NCBI RefSeq assembly: GCF_900095265.1
Contig: NZ_LT607656.1
Location: forward strand, 142,321-206,320
Direction of reading: 5' to 3'
DNA: 64,000 nt
Source of the DNA: Janthinobacterium sp. UMAB-56
GTDB taxonomy: Bacteria; Pseudomonadota; Gammaproteobacteria; Burkholderiales; Burkholderiaceae_D
Under the pieces are notes generated by a model, which was not told the origin of the DNA, made no database searches, and worked only from the letters and a program-made list of their open reading frames with translations. Below are positions 1 to 9,294 of the stretch, in pieces. A program made the position numbers and the translations under genes. Every line of letters begins with the position of its first letter. Within the stretch, counting starts at the first letter, position 1.

Positions 1-1
1 G

Positions 2-376
2 ACGCATGGCTTGCGCTGCGCCAACGTGTTCCACGCGGGCGATGGCAATCTGCATCCCCTGATCCTGTTTGACGCCAACAAGCCCGGCGAATTCGAGCGC
101 GCCGAAGCGTTTGGCGCGGACATCCTGGCCCTGTGCGTGGCCGTGGGCGGCACCATCACGGGCGAGCATGGCGTGGGCATGGAAAAGATCAATTCCATGT
201 GCGTGCAATTTACGCGCGCCGAACTCGATGCCTTCTTTGCCGTCAAGCGCGCCTTCGACCCGCACGCCTTGCTCAATCCGGACAAGGCGATACCCACCTT
301 GAACCGCTGCGCCGAATTCGGCAAGATGCATGTAACGGCGGGGCGCCTGCCGTTCGCCAACCTGCCCCGTTTTTAA
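2..376 (+). CDS. glcD: Glycolate oxidase FAD-binding subunit GlcD, C-terminal fragment
   Basis: This is the last 124 codons of a gene that begins before the window. The stretch NVFHAGDGNLHP is the conserved C-terminal motif of the FAD-linked oxidase family (GlcD, D-lactate dehydrogenase type), and GGTITGEHGVG follows it; both lie near the flavin and active site. The C-terminus KRAFDPHALLNPDKAIP is typical of GlcD. The gene is followed at once by glcE and glcF, so the three would form the glycolate oxidase complex (glycolate to glyoxylate, electrons to the respiratory chain). The frame is open from base 2 to a TAA stop. Confidence 0.93.
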   Translation, partial: THGLRCANVFHAGDGNLHPLILFDANKPGEFERAEAFGADILALCVAVGGTITGEHGVGMEKINSMCVQFTRAELDAFFAVKRAFDPHALLNPDKAIPTLNRCAEFGKMHVTAGRLPFANLPRF

Positions 377-391
377 CCGCCGGAGACTCCT

Positions 392-1462
392 TTGCAAGCG
401 ATAGTGGAACAATTCAAGCAGCAGATATTGGCGGCCAGCGCGGCGGGCAAGCCCTTGCGCCTGCGCGGTGGCGGCACGAAAGACTGGTATGGCCAGCAGT
501 TTGATGGCGAGGTGCTCGATACGCGCGCGTATGCCGGCATCATCGACTATGAACCGACGGAGCTGGTGATCACGGCGCGCTGCGGCACGCCGCTGGCGCA
601 GATCGAGGCGGCGCTGGCCGCGCGCAATCAGATGCTGGCCTTTGAGCCGCCGCACTTCGGCGCTGGCGCCACGCTGGGCGGTGTCGTCGCCAGCGCCCTG
701 TCCGGCCCGCGCCGGGCCAGCGCGGGTGCGCTGCGTGATTTCGTGCTGGGCGCCGTGCTGCTGGATGGTCACGGCGAACGCCTGGCCTTCGGCGGGCAAG
801 TGATGAAAAACGTGGCAGGCTACGATGTCTCGCGCTTGCTGGCTGGCTCGCTCGGTACTTTGGGCCTGATCCTGGAAGTGTCGCTGAAGGTGTTGCCCTT
901 GCCGCTGCGCGAAGCGACGTTTCGCCTGGCGTGCGCGGAAGTCGCCGCCTTGCGCATGCTCAATGAGTGGGCCGGAAAACCGCTGCCGATATCGGCCAGC
1001 TGCTGGCACGATGGCGTGTTGACGGTGCGCCTGTCCGGCGCCGAAGCGGCCGTGTCTGCGGCGCTGCACACGCTGGGCGGCGAGCTGCTGGCCGCCGACG
1101 ATGCGGCCGCCTTCTGGCTGTCCGTGCGCGAGCAGACGCACGCTTTCTTTGCCGGTGCGGGCGGCCTGTGGCGCTTGTCGCTGCCGCCGCATGCCAGCGC
1201 CGTGATTTTAAAGGGGCGTCAGTTGATCGAGTGGGGCGGCGCGCAGCGCTGGCTGAAGCTCGACGCCGATGCCGACGCCGATAGCGCCCGGCACATCCGC
1301 CAGGCCGTGGCCGCGCTTGGGGGCCACGCCACCCTGTTCCGTGGCGGCGACAAGGCGGTGGGCGTGTTCCACCCGCTGGCGCCGGCCGTGGCCACCATCC
1401 ACCAGCGCCTGCGGCAGGCTTTCGACCCTGCCGGCATCTTCAACCCGCACAGAATGTATTGA
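392..1462 (+). CDS. glcE: Glycolate oxidase FAD-binding subunit GlcE
   Basis: A 356-residue protein with the FAD-binding PCMH-type fold, close to the usual GlcE length of about 350. The N-terminal part has LRLRGGGTKDWYG; the middle has ATLGGVVASALSGPRR and VMKNVAGYDVSRLLAGSLG, typical of the flavin-binding subunits. The C-terminus ends FDPAGIFNPHRMY, shared with FAD-linked oxidases. The start is a TTG, placed by a GGAG Shine-Dalgarno at 382-385, six bases upstream. It lies 15 bases after glcD and 6 bases before glcF. It acts with GlcD and GlcF at the inner face of the membrane. Confidence 0.95.
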   Translation: MQAIVEQFKQQILAASAAGKPLRLRGGGTKDWYGQQFDGEVLDTRAYAGIIDYEPTELVITARCGTPLAQIEAALAARNQMLAFEPPHFGAGATLGGVVASALSGPRRASAGALRDFVLGAVLLDGHGERLAFGGQVMKNVAGYDVSRLLAGSLGTLGLILEVSLKVLPLPLREATFRLACAEVAALRMLNEWAGKPLPISASCWHDGVLTVRLSGAEAAVSAALHTLGGELLAADDAAAFWLSVREQTHAFFAGAGGLWRLSLPPHASAVILKGRQLIEWGGAQRWLKLDADADADSARHIRQAVAALGGHATLFRGGDKAVGVFHPLAPAVATIHQRLRQAFDPAGIFNPHRMY

Positions 1463-1468
1463 GCGCGC

Positions 1469-2707
1469 ATGCAAACCAATCTCGCCGATTTCATCAAGAA
1501 TACGCCGGCAGGCGACGAAGCCGAAGCCATCCTGCGCGCCTGCGTGCATTGCGGCTTTTGCACGGCCACCTGTCCCACCTACCAGCTGCTGGGCGATGAA
1601 CTCGATGGCCCGCGCGGACGCATTTATCTGATCAAGCAAGTGCTCGAAGGCGCGCCCGTCACCGCCAAGACGCAGGCGCACCTGGACCGCTGCCTGACCT
1701 GTCGCAACTGCGAGTCGACCTGTCCCTCGGGCGTGCAGTACGGGCGCCTGGTCGATATCGGCCGCCATGTTGTCGAGCAGCGCGTGCAGCGCCCCTTGCG
1801 CGAACGCGCCTTGCGCTTCGCCCTGAAGGAAGCCTTGCCGCGCCGCTGGCTGTTTACGCCCGTGTACAAGGCGGGGCAGGCGCTGCGCCCCTTGCTCTCA
1901 AAAAGTTTGCAGGACAAGCTGCGCCCGGGCGCCGCCGCCGGCGCATGGCCGACGCGCCAGCACGCGCGCACCATGCTGCTGCTGGACGGCTGCGTGCAGC
2001 CCGCCATGTCGCCGAACATCAACGCGGCCACGGCGCGCGTGCTCGATGCCCTGGGCGTGCAATTGATCGTCGCGCCCAAGGCGGGCTGCTGCGGCGCGCT
2101 GCGCCATCACCTGAACGACCAGGAAGCGGCGCTGGACGACATGCGCCGCAATATCGACGCCTGGTGGCCTTATGTAGACAGCGTCGACAGCGCCGAAGCC
2201 ATCGTCATGACGGCGTCAGGTTGCGGCGTCACGGTGAAGGAATATGGCCAGTTACTGGCACACGATGCACGGTATGCGGAGAAGGCGCGGCGCATCGCCG
2301 CACTGACGCGCGATCTGTCCGAGATCATGCCGGCCTTCGAGGCGGAACTGGTGGCGCAGTTGAAGGGGCGCATCGGCAAAAAAGTCGCGTACCACCCGCC
2401 GTGCACCCTGCAGCATGGTCAGCAGGTGCGCGGCAAGGTCGAGCAGGTGTTGCGCGCCGTCGGCGTCGACGTGCGCCTGTGCGCCGACAGCCATCTGTGT
2501 TGCGGTTCGGCGGGCACGTATTCGATCCTGCAGCCGGCCCTGTCGCAGCAACTGCGCGACAACAAGGTGGCGAACCTGGAAGCGTGCCAGCCGGAGATGA
2601 TCGTGTCGGCCAATATCGGCTGCCTGAGTCACCTGCAGTCGGGCACGCAGACGCCCGTGCGGCACTGGGTCGAGCTGATCGACTCGGCCCTGTCCCCAGT
2701 CAAATAG
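1469..2707 (+). CDS. glcF: Glycolate oxidase iron-sulfur subunit GlcF
   Basis: A 412-residue protein with two 4Fe-4S ferredoxin motifs near the N-terminus (CVHCGFCTATCPTY and CLTCRNCESTCPSG) and two cysteine-rich CCG domains further on (GCVQPAMSPN with KAGCCGALRHH, then SHLCCGSAGTYS). This is the full layout of GlcF, which passes electrons from the flavin subunits onward. It is the last gene of the glc operon visible here. Its stop overlaps by eight bases the stop of the convergent GGDEF/EAL gene, so the two transcripts run into each other without an obvious terminator. Confidence 0.95.
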   Translation: MQTNLADFIKNTPAGDEAEAILRACVHCGFCTATCPTYQLLGDELDGPRGRIYLIKQVLEGAPVTAKTQAHLDRCLTCRNCESTCPSGVQYGRLVDIGRHVVEQRVQRPLRERALRFALKEALPRRWLFTPVYKAGQALRPLLSKSLQDKLRPGAAAGAWPTRQHARTMLLLDGCVQPAMSPNINAATARVLDALGVQLIVAPKAGCCGALRHHLNDQEAALDDMRRNIDAWWPYVDSVDSAEAIVMTASGCGVTVKEYGQLLAHDARYAEKARRIAALTRDLSEIMPAFEAELVAQLKGRIGKKVAYHPPCTLQHGQQVRGKVEQVLRAVGVDVRLCADSHLCCGSAGTYSILQPALSQQLRDNKVANLEACQPEMIVSANIGCLSHLQSGTQTPVRHWVELIDSALSPVK

Positions 2708-4850
2708 GCGCTTCGCTGTACTGCGCTGTGCGCCATTGCGGCGCGGGGATGAAATTATTCGCCCACTCCAGCACGGCGTCGGCCGGCATGGGGCGGGCGA
2801 TGCCGTAGCCTTGCGCCAGGTCGCAGCCCAGCTGGATCAGGCGCGCGCCATGCTCGACGCTTTCCACGCCTTCGGCGATCACCGTCAGGCTGAAGGAACG
2901 GGCCAGGCCGATGACGGCGCGCACCAGGTGCAGGTCGTCGCGGTCGTTGAGCATATTGCGCACGAAGCTCTGGTCGATCTTGACGATGTTCGCCGGCAGG
3001 CGTTTCAGGTATGACATCGACGAGTAGCCGGTGCCGAAATCGTCGAGCGCGAAGGTGATGCCCAGCGCCTGGCAGGCGCGGATGATGCGGCGCACGTCTT
3101 CGATGTCGTGCAGCGCCGACGATTCGAGGATTTCCAGTTCCAGCATGCTGGCGCGTACGCCGGGAAACTCGCCGAGGATGGTTTCCAGGCGCGAGACGAA
3201 GTCCGGTTGCTGGAAGTGGCGCGCCGCGATATTCACGCTGACCACCCAGTGCTTGCCGCAAGCGACCCAGCGCTGCATCTGCCACAGGGCCTGGCGCAGC
3301 ACCCATTCGCCGATGTCGATGATCAGGTCCGTCTGTTCCACCAGCGGCAGGAATTGCGCGGGCGCCAGCACGCCGCGGCGCGCATGCTGCCAGCGCAGCA
3401 GCGCTTCCATGCCCACCACCGTGCCGGCGCGCATGTTCACCTTGGGCTGGTAATACAGCCGCAGTTCGCCATTGATCAGGGCCTGGCGCACTTCCGTGCG
3501 CTGGTTGTGGTGCGTGCGCACTTCTTCATCGAGGTTGGTGTCGAAGAAGTGATACTGGTTGCGCCCCGTCAGTTTTGCCTGGTAGACGGCATGGTCGGCA
3601 TGGCGCAGCAGGCTTTCCGTATTCAAGTCTTTGCCCGCATACACGGCGATGCCGGCGCTGGCCGTCATGTGCAGTGCCTGCTGGTCGCACTGATAGGGGC
3701 GGCTCAGTTCCTGCATCAATTGCGTGATGTTCTGTTCGATGCAGGCGATGCTGGCCTGGCCGCACAGCAGCATGACGAATTCATCGCCGCCCAGGCGCGC
3801 CGCGTAGTGCACCTGGCCCGTAAAGCTGTGCAGGCGGACCGCCACCTGCTTGAGTATTTCATCGCCCGCCTCGGCGCCGTAGCGGTCGTTGATGGCCTGG
3901 AAATGGTCGAGGTCGAACAGGCAGACGGCCAGCAGGCGCTGGCGTTCGCGCGCGAGAAACAGTTCCTGTTCGAAACGGGCGGCCAGCGCGGCCCGGTTGG
4001 GCAAGCCCGTCAACACATCATTGTAGTTTTGCCACGACAGTTTTTGCAGCGCCTGCTGCATGTGCACGGTCTCGTTCAACTGTTCGCCCAGCTGGCGCTG
4101 GCTGGTCTTGAGCGAGGAAAACAGCTCTTCGACATCGCCGGCCATGCCATTGAACGACTGCGACACGGCTTGCGCCTCGGGCGTGGCGCCGGCCGCCAGG
4201 CGCACGGCGAAGTTGCCTTCGCGAAAACGGTCGGTCGCTTGCACGAGCCGCGCCAGCAGCCTGCGGTGCGACGCAAGGATCAAGCCCAGCAAGACAAACA
4301 CCAGCACGATATTGATGGTGCTGAGGACGGCCTGCTCGCGCACCCTGTGCCAGACCTGCGCCAGGGGCAGGCCGGGCGTGTAATGCAGGTCGAGGGTGCC
4401 GTCGCCGCCGTCAGGCAGCGCCACCAGCAGGCGGCTGCGGATGGCCGTGATGCCGGCCAGGTGCGCGAACCAGGCTGGCACGCCGTCGGCCAGTGTGTCG
4501 GCAAGCTTGCTGTCGGCCAGCACCTCGACATGCCCGCCAGCCGTGTCCCAGCGCGCCGAGGCGAGGCTGCGGTTCAGCGGCAGGGCGCTGCGCAGCACCT
4601 GGCGTACGTTGTCGTGCATCGCCTGACTATCCGCGTGCACGGCCAGCGGCAGCACGCTATTGGCCAGGAACAGGTCGAGTTGCCGGGCATCGCTTTGATA
4701 GCGCGTATTCGCCAGCGCAGTTTCCGTACTGAGCAGGGCGTGATAGCGGACGGTGGAAACAGCGAGTATGAGGAAAAAAATAGGAATGAAGAGGCGGGAA
4801 TATATGCCCAACCGCATCCATGTAGATAATATTTTCCCCAAGACTGGCAT
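2700..4850 (-). CDS. Membrane GGDEF-EAL protein with HAMP domain
   Basis: A 716-residue cyclic-di-GMP signalling protein. Visible in order: membrane helix about 18-35, a periplasmic sensor region to about 175, a second helix about 176-194, a HAMP-like linker to about 247, a GGDEF domain about 275-435 and an EAL domain about 455-695. The GGDEF motif is intact (ARLGGDEFVML). The EAL domain keeps EALLRW, LDDFGTGYSS, VKIDQSF and AEGVES, so phosphodiesterase activity looks possible. The inhibitory RxxD site five residues before GGDEF is absent (GQVH instead). The sensor ligand cannot be read. The start is taken as the first ATG; Met12 is an alternative. Confidence 0.9.
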   Translation of the reverse strand: MPVLGKILSTWMRLGIYSRLFIPIFFLILAVSTVRYHALLSTETALANTRYQSDARQLDLFLANSVLPLAVHADSQAMHDNVRQVLRSALPLNRSLASARWDTAGGHVEVLADSKLADTLADGVPAWFAHLAGITAIRSRLLVALPDGGDGTLDLHYTPGLPLAQVWHRVREQAVLSTINIVLVFVLLGLILASHRRLLARLVQATDRFREGNFAVRLAAGATPEAQAVSQSFNGMAGDVEELFSSLKTSQRQLGEQLNETVHMQQALQKLSWQNYNDVLTGLPNRAALAARFEQELFLARERQRLLAVCLFDLDHFQAINDRYGAEAGDEILKQVAVRLHSFTGQVHYAARLGGDEFVMLLCGQASIACIEQNITQLMQELSRPYQCDQQALHMTASAGIAVYAGKDLNTESLLRHADHAVYQAKLTGRNQYHFFDTNLDEEVRTHHNQRTEVRQALINGELRLYYQPKVNMRAGTVVGMEALLRWQHARRGVLAPAQFLPLVEQTDLIIDIGEWVLRQALWQMQRWVACGKHWVVSVNIAARHFQQPDFVSRLETILGEFPGVRASMLELEILESSALHDIEDVRRIIRACQALGITFALDDFGTGYSSMSYLKRLPANIVKIDQSFVRNMLNDRDDLHLVRAVIGLARSFSLTVIAEGVESVEHGARLIQLGCDLAQGYGIARPMPADAVLEWANNFIPAPQWRTAQYSEAPI

Positions 4851-4995
4851 CGTTTTTTTGATCGATATCTGCGAATAATTATGTCAACATTATCACCGAA
4901 ATTTGCTATTGGAAACACAATATTAATATCAAGCATGAAATAAATATGGAGCAATTGATTTCAATGTAGGTTGTCTTAAATCAAAGCGTCGCGTG

Positions 4996-5481
4996 CTATT
5001 CCTGCAGCAATTGTCGAATGTCGGCCGCCAGGCTGGCCGGCTTGCTGGCCGTCGCGTAGCGGCGAAACACGCTGCCATCCTTGCGCACCAAAAACTTGGT
5101 GAAATTCCATTTGATCGATTGCGTGCCCAATATGCCGGGCGCCGCCTGTTTTAACTGCGCAAACAGGGGATGCGTATGCGGGCCATTCACATCGACCTTG
5201 GCAAACAGGGGAAAAGTGACGCCAAAGTTTTTTTCGCAAAAGGTGCCGATTTCCGCATTCGAGCCCGGTTCCTGCTGGCGAAATTGATTGCAGGGAAAGC
5301 CCAGCACGACCAGGCCCTGGGCGTGAAATTCGCGGTACAGCGTTTCGAGCCCCTGGTATTGTGGCGTGAAGCCGCAGGCGCTGGCCGTGTTGACGATCAG
5401 CAGTACCTTGCCCTTGTAGCGCGCCAGGTCGAGCGGCGTGCCGTCCAGTGCCTCGGCCTGGAAATCGTGAATGCTGCTCAT
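4996..5481 (-). CDS. Glutathione peroxidase family protein
   Basis: A 161-residue thiol peroxidase that reduces hydroperoxides. The family signatures are present: NTASACGFTPQYQGLE carries the catalytic residue as cysteine rather than selenocysteine, GFPCNQFRQQEPG the glutamine and resolving region, and IKWNFTKFLV the tryptophan and asparagine. No signal peptide is seen, so it should be cytosolic. Its start codon lies just one base past the stop of pilU, so it is probably the last gene of a pilT-pilU transcript. The link with type IV pili looks positional rather than functional. Confidence 0.92.
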   Translation of the reverse strand: MSSIHDFQAEALDGTPLDLARYKGKVLLIVNTASACGFTPQYQGLETLYREFHAQGLVVLGFPCNQFRQQEPGSNAEIGTFCEKNFGVTFPLFAKVDVNGPHTHPLFAQLKQAAPGILGTQSIKWNFTKFLVRKDGSVFRRYATASKPASLAADIRQLLQE

Positions 5482-5482
5482 G

Positions 5483-6622
5483 TCAGAGGAGTCCCAGTGT
5501 GGTGGCGCCCGTTTGCGGGGCCGCTTCCTGCGCCGTTGCGCCCTTGAGTTTGATCATCAGCCGCAGGTCGTTGACGGAGTCCGCATTGCGCAGCGCGTCT
5601 TCGTAGCTGATGGCACCCGCTTGGTGCAGGTCGAACAGGGACTGGTCGAAGGTCTGCATGCCATGCTCGCGCGATTTTTTCATCAATTCCTTGATCTCGT
5701 GCACCTGGCCCTTGAAGATCAGCTCGCTCATCAGCGGTGAGTTGAGCAGGATTTCCAGCGCCGCCTTGCGCCCGGCGCCTTCCTTGTTGGGGATCAAACG
5801 CTGTGAAATCATGCCCTTCAAATTGAGCGACAGATCCATCAACAACTGCTGGCGCCGTTCTTCGGGGAAGAAATTGATGATGCGGTCCAGTGCCTGGTTG
5901 GCGTTGTTCGCGTGCAGGGTCGCCAGGCACAGATGGCCCGTCTCGGCAAACGCGATGGCGTGGTCCATGGTGTCGCGGTCGCGGATCTCGCCGATCTGGA
6001 TCACGTCGGGTGCCTGGCGCAGGGTGTTTTTCAGGGCCGTGGCCCAGTCGTCCGTGTCGACGCCCACTTCGCGCTGGGTGACGATGCAGTTGCCGTGCGG
6101 ATGGATGAATTCCACGGGGTCTTCGATGGTGATGATGTGGCCATGGCTGTGCGCGTTGCGGTGGCCCACCATGGCCGCCAGCGTGGTCGACTTGCCGCAG
6201 CCCGTGGCGCCCACCATGATGACGAGGCCGCGCTTGCTCATCACCACGTCTTGCAGGATGGCGGGCAAGCCCAGCCCATCCAGGGTGGGGATGGCGGTAT
6301 TGATCAATCGCAAGACCATGCCCGCCTGGCCCATCTGCACGAAGGCGGACACGCGGAAACGCCCGAGTCCTTCCGGGCTGATGGCGAAATTGGCTTCGCG
6401 GCTGGACTCGAACTCGGCCGCCTGGCGCGCATTCATGACGGCGCGCACGTAGCCGGCCGCCTGCTGCGCGGCGAGTGCACCGCCCGCCAGCGGCGTCAGC
6501 TTGCCGTCGAGCTTGATGGCCGCGGGAAAGCCGGCCGTGATGAACAGGTCGGAGCCGCCCCGTGCGCGCAACTGCGCCAGCAGCGCGTGCATGGCGCCAT
6601 AGTGTTCGTGCGTCGTCTGCAT
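5483..6622 (-). CDS. pilU: Type IV pilus retraction ATPase PilU
   Basis: A 379-residue secretion-type ATPase that assists pilus retraction together with PilT. The Walker A motif is GATGCGKSTT, followed by ITIEDPVEFIHPH (Asp box) and GEIRDRDTMDHAIAFAETGH (Walker B and His box). The long C-terminal tail beyond about residue 345 and the insertion PDVIQIGEIRDRDTMDHA fit PilU rather than PilT. It lies three bases downstream of pilT on the same strand, the common pilT-pilU order. Confidence 0.95.
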   Translation of the reverse strand: MQTTHEHYGAMHALLAQLRARGGSDLFITAGFPAAIKLDGKLTPLAGGALAAQQAAGYVRAVMNARQAAEFESSREANFAISPEGLGRFRVSAFVQMGQAGMVLRLINTAIPTLDGLGLPAILQDVVMSKRGLVIMVGATGCGKSTTLAAMVGHRNAHSHGHIITIEDPVEFIHPHGNCIVTQREVGVDTDDWATALKNTLRQAPDVIQIGEIRDRDTMDHAIAFAETGHLCLATLHANNANQALDRIINFFPEERRQQLLMDLSLNLKGMISQRLIPNKEGAGRKAALEILLNSPLMSELIFKGQVHEIKELMKKSREHGMQTFDQSLFDLHQAGAISYEDALRNADSVNDLRLMIKLKGATAQEAAPQTGATTLGLL

Positions 6623-6625
6623 GGT

Positions 6626-7669
6626 TTATCCGGGGAAGTTTTCAGGGGCCTTGGCGGCCGAGCGGGCCGTCTCCGCCGAGATCGTGCCGCGCCGCACCAG
6701 GTCGGAGAGGCACTGGTCCAGCGTCTGCATGCCCACATTGCTGCCCGTCTGGATGGCCGAATACATTTGCGCCACTTTCGCTTCGCGGATCAGGTTGCGC
6801 ACGGCCGGCGTGGCCAGCATGATTTCATGCGCTGCCACGCGGCCCGCGCCATCCTTGGTTTTCAGCAAGTTCTGCGAAATCACGGCTTGCAGCGATTCGG
6901 ACAGCATGGCGCGCACCATTTCCTTTTCCTCGGCGGGGAAGACGTCGATGATGCGGTCGATCGATTTCGCCGCCGACGAGGTGTGCAGGGTGCCGAACAC
7001 CAGGTGGCCCGTCTCGGCCGCCGTCAGCGCCAGGCGGATGGTTTCCAGGTCGCGCAATTCGCCCACTAGAATCACGTCCGGGTCTTCGCGCAGGGCCGAG
7101 CGCAGCGCATTGCTGAACGAATGCGTGTGCGAACCCACCTCGCGCTGGTTGATCAGGCATTTCTTCGGCTCGTGCACGAATTCGATCGGGTCTTCGATGG
7201 TGAGAATATGGTGGTTCAGGCGCTCGTTGACGTGGTTCACCATGGCCGCCAGCGTGGTCGACTTGCCGGAACCCGTCGGCCCTGTCACCAGCACGAGGCC
7301 GCGTGGGCGCATGGCCAGTTCACCGAAGATGCGCGGCGCATTGAGTTCTTCCAGGGTCAGCACCTTCGAGGGAATCGTGCGCAACACGGCCGAAGCGCCC
7401 CGTTCCTGGTTGTAGGCATTCACGCGGAAGCGGGCCAGGCCGGGAATCTCGAACGAGAAATCGCATTCCAGCGTTTCTTCATAGGCCTTGCGCTGGCTGT
7501 CGTTCATGATGTCGTAGATCATGCTGTGCACTTCCTTGTGCTCGAGCGGGGCCACGTTCAGGCGGCGCACGTCGCCATGGACGCGTATCATCGGCGGCAG
7601 GCCGGAAGACAGATGCAAGTCGGAAGCCTTGTTGCTGACGGAGAAAGCGAGTAGTTCGGAGATGTCCAT
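6626..7669 (-). CDS. pilT: Type IV pilus retraction ATPase PilT
   Basis: A 347-residue hexameric ATPase that drives pilus retraction and twitching motility. The Walker A motif GPTGSGKST is at residues 130-138, followed by HHILTIEDPIEFVH, the Walker B region VGELRDLETIRLALTAAETGH, and the PilT-specific C-terminal motif AVRNLIREAK needed for retraction. Length is normal for the family. It is divergent from yggS, with 64 bases between the two starts. Confidence 0.97.
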   Translation of the reverse strand: MDISELLAFSVSNKASDLHLSSGLPPMIRVHGDVRRLNVAPLEHKEVHSMIYDIMNDSQRKAYEETLECDFSFEIPGLARFRVNAYNQERGASAVLRTIPSKVLTLEELNAPRIFGELAMRPRGLVLVTGPTGSGKSTTLAAMVNHVNERLNHHILTIEDPIEFVHEPKKCLINQREVGSHTHSFSNALRSALREDPDVILVGELRDLETIRLALTAAETGHLVFGTLHTSSAAKSIDRIIDVFPAEEKEMVRAMLSESLQAVISQNLLKTKDGAGRVAAHEIMLATPAVRNLIREAKVAQMYSAIQTGSNVGMQTLDQCLSDLVRRGTISAETARSAAKAPENFPG

Positions 7670-7733
7670 TTATAATCCCTGTGCCTGCATTGATGGGCTG
7701 GCGCACGGTGCCGCCGCCCCTATACACTAGAAA

Positions 7734-8441
7734 ATGATTATGTCCACAATCGAACAGAACTTGCAAGCCGTGCGCGAGAGTATTGCGCATGCCGCCCTGG
7801 AGGCGCAGCGCGCGCCGGCCGACGTGACCCTGCTGGCCGTCTCGAAGACCTTCGGCGCAGACGCCGTGCTGGCAGCCATGCGCGCGGGCCAGACGGCGTT
7901 TGGCGAAAATTATCTGCAGGAAGCGCTCGACAAGATTGCCGCCATCAAGCTTGCGCTGCCGCAAGGCGCACCCGTCTGGCACTTCATCGGCCCCATCCAG
8001 AGCAACAAGACGCGCCCCATCGCCGAGCATTTCGACTGGGTGCATACGGTGGAACGGGAAAAGATCGCCGCGCGCCTGTCCGAGCAGCGCCCGGCCGGCT
8101 TGCCGGACCTGAATATCTGCCTGCAAGTCAATATCAGCGGCGAGGCCAGCAAGAGCGGCGTGACACCTGCCGAGCTGCCGGCGCTGGCGCGCGCCGTGGC
8201 ACAGCTGCCCCGCTTGCGCTTGCGCGGCCTGATGGCGATTCCCGAGCCGGAAACGGAGATCAAGCTTCAGCGTCGTGCCTTTGCGCAACTGCGCGCGCTG
8301 TACGAGCAATTGAAGGCTGAGGGCCTGGCGCTCGACACCCTGTCGATGGGCATGTCGGCCGACTTGCGCGCCGCCGTGCTGGAAGGCGCCAGCATCGTGC
8401 GCGTGGGCAGTGCCATCTTCGGTTCCCGCATTTATTCCTAA
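7734..8441 (+). CDS. yggS: YggS/PROSC family pyridoxal-phosphate homeostasis protein
   Basis: A 235-residue PLP-binding TIM-barrel protein. The PLP lysine sits in LLAVSKTFGADAV, and WHFIGPIQSNKTRPIAEHFDWVHTV, LSMGMSADL and IVRVGSAIFG are family signatures. The family buffers free PLP and affects amino-acid homeostasis. It precedes proC, a conserved pairing. The first two in-frame ATGs are six bases apart (7734 and 7740); neither has a strong Shine-Dalgarno. A TATAAT at 7671-7676 could be its -10, but the -35 is poor. Confidence 0.95.
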   Translation: MIMSTIEQNLQAVRESIAHAALEAQRAPADVTLLAVSKTFGADAVLAAMRAGQTAFGENYLQEALDKIAAIKLALPQGAPVWHFIGPIQSNKTRPIAEHFDWVHTVEREKIAARLSEQRPAGLPDLNICLQVNISGEASKSGVTPAELPALARAVAQLPRLRLRGLMAIPEPETEIKLQRRAFAQLRALYEQLKAEGLALDTLSMGMSADLRAAVLEGASIVRVGSAIFGSRIYS

Positions 8442-8463
8442 CTGATTGATAGAAAGCATCACC

Positions 8464-9294
8464 ATGACGACAGAATTGAATATCGCCTTTATCGGCGGCG
8501 GCAATATGGCGGCGGCCCTGATCGCCGGCCTGGCGGGCAAGCTGACCCTGGGCGGCAATATCCACGTGATCGACCCGCACGCGCCCGCGCTGGAAAAACT
8601 GCAGGCGCAATTCGGCGTCACGACGGCGCTGCTTGCGGACGACGCGCTGCGCGGCGTGGACGTGATCGTGTTGGCCGTGAAGCCGCAAAGCATGCGCGAA
8701 GTGGCGGCGCAGCTGCTGCCCTTCCTGGGCGGGGAACGGGCGCCATTGATCCTGTCGATCGCCGCCGGCATCCGCGCGCAAGACCTGTCGCGCTGGCTAG
8801 GCGATTACCGCGCCATCGTGCGCTGCATGCCGAACACGCCGGCCCTGATCGGCATGGGTATCACGGGCATGGTGGCCAGCAGCGGCGTCAGCGACGAGCA
8901 AAAGAAAACGGCGGACGCTATCCTGCGCGCCGTCGGCCAGACGGTCTGGCTCGCTGACGAAGCCAAGATCGACCCTGTGACGGCCGTCTCCGGCAGCGGT
9001 CCCGCCTACGTGTTTTACTTTATCGAAGCGATGCAGCAGGCGGCCACCGAGCTGGGCTTGACGCCGGAACAGGGTACGCAGCTGGCGATTGCCACCTTCA
9101 CGGGCGCGGCGCAGCTGGCGGCGAACTCCAGCGAAGCCGTGTCGCTGCTGCGCGAGCGCGTCACGTCGAAAGGCGGCACCACGTATGCGGCGCTCACCAG
9201 CATGGAAGAGAGTGGCGTCAAGGCGGCCATCGTCAAGGGCATCAAGGCGGCCGCGCAGCGCGGGCGCGAGATGGGCGACGAGCTTGCCAAGTAA
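8464..9294 (+). CDS. proC: Pyrroline-5-carboxylate reductase
   Basis: A 276-residue enzyme for the last step of proline synthesis (NAD(P)H reduction of pyrroline-5-carboxylate). The Rossmann motif FIGGGNMAAALIAGL opens the protein, and VSGSGPAYVFYFIEAM with LLRERVTSKGGTT marks the catalytic C-terminal domain. A TTG 18 bases upstream is open in frame, but the ATG at 8464 has a GAAAG ribosome site seven bases before it and gives the expected N-terminus, so I prefer it. It is 22 bases after yggS. Its stop abuts the convergent anti-sigma gene. Confidence 0.96.
   Translation: MTTELNIAFIGGGNMAAALIAGLAGKLTLGGNIHVIDPHAPALEKLQAQFGVTTALLADDALRGVDVIVLAVKPQSMREVAAQLLPFLGGERAPLILSIAAGIRAQDLSRWLGDYRAIVRCMPNTPALIGMGITGMVASSGVSDEQKKTADAILRAVGQTVWLADEAKIDPVTAVSGSGPAYVFYFIEAMQQAATELGLTPEQGTQLAIATFTGAAQLAANSSEAVSLLRERVTSKGGTTYAALTSMEESGVKAAIVKGIKAAAQRGREMGDELAK

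Noticed and set aside
3108-4829. Long open frame opposite the GGDEF/EAL gene
   Set aside because: Its protein has a biased composition rich in Gln, Arg, His and Ala with no family motif; it is a shadow of the real gene in GC-rich DNA.
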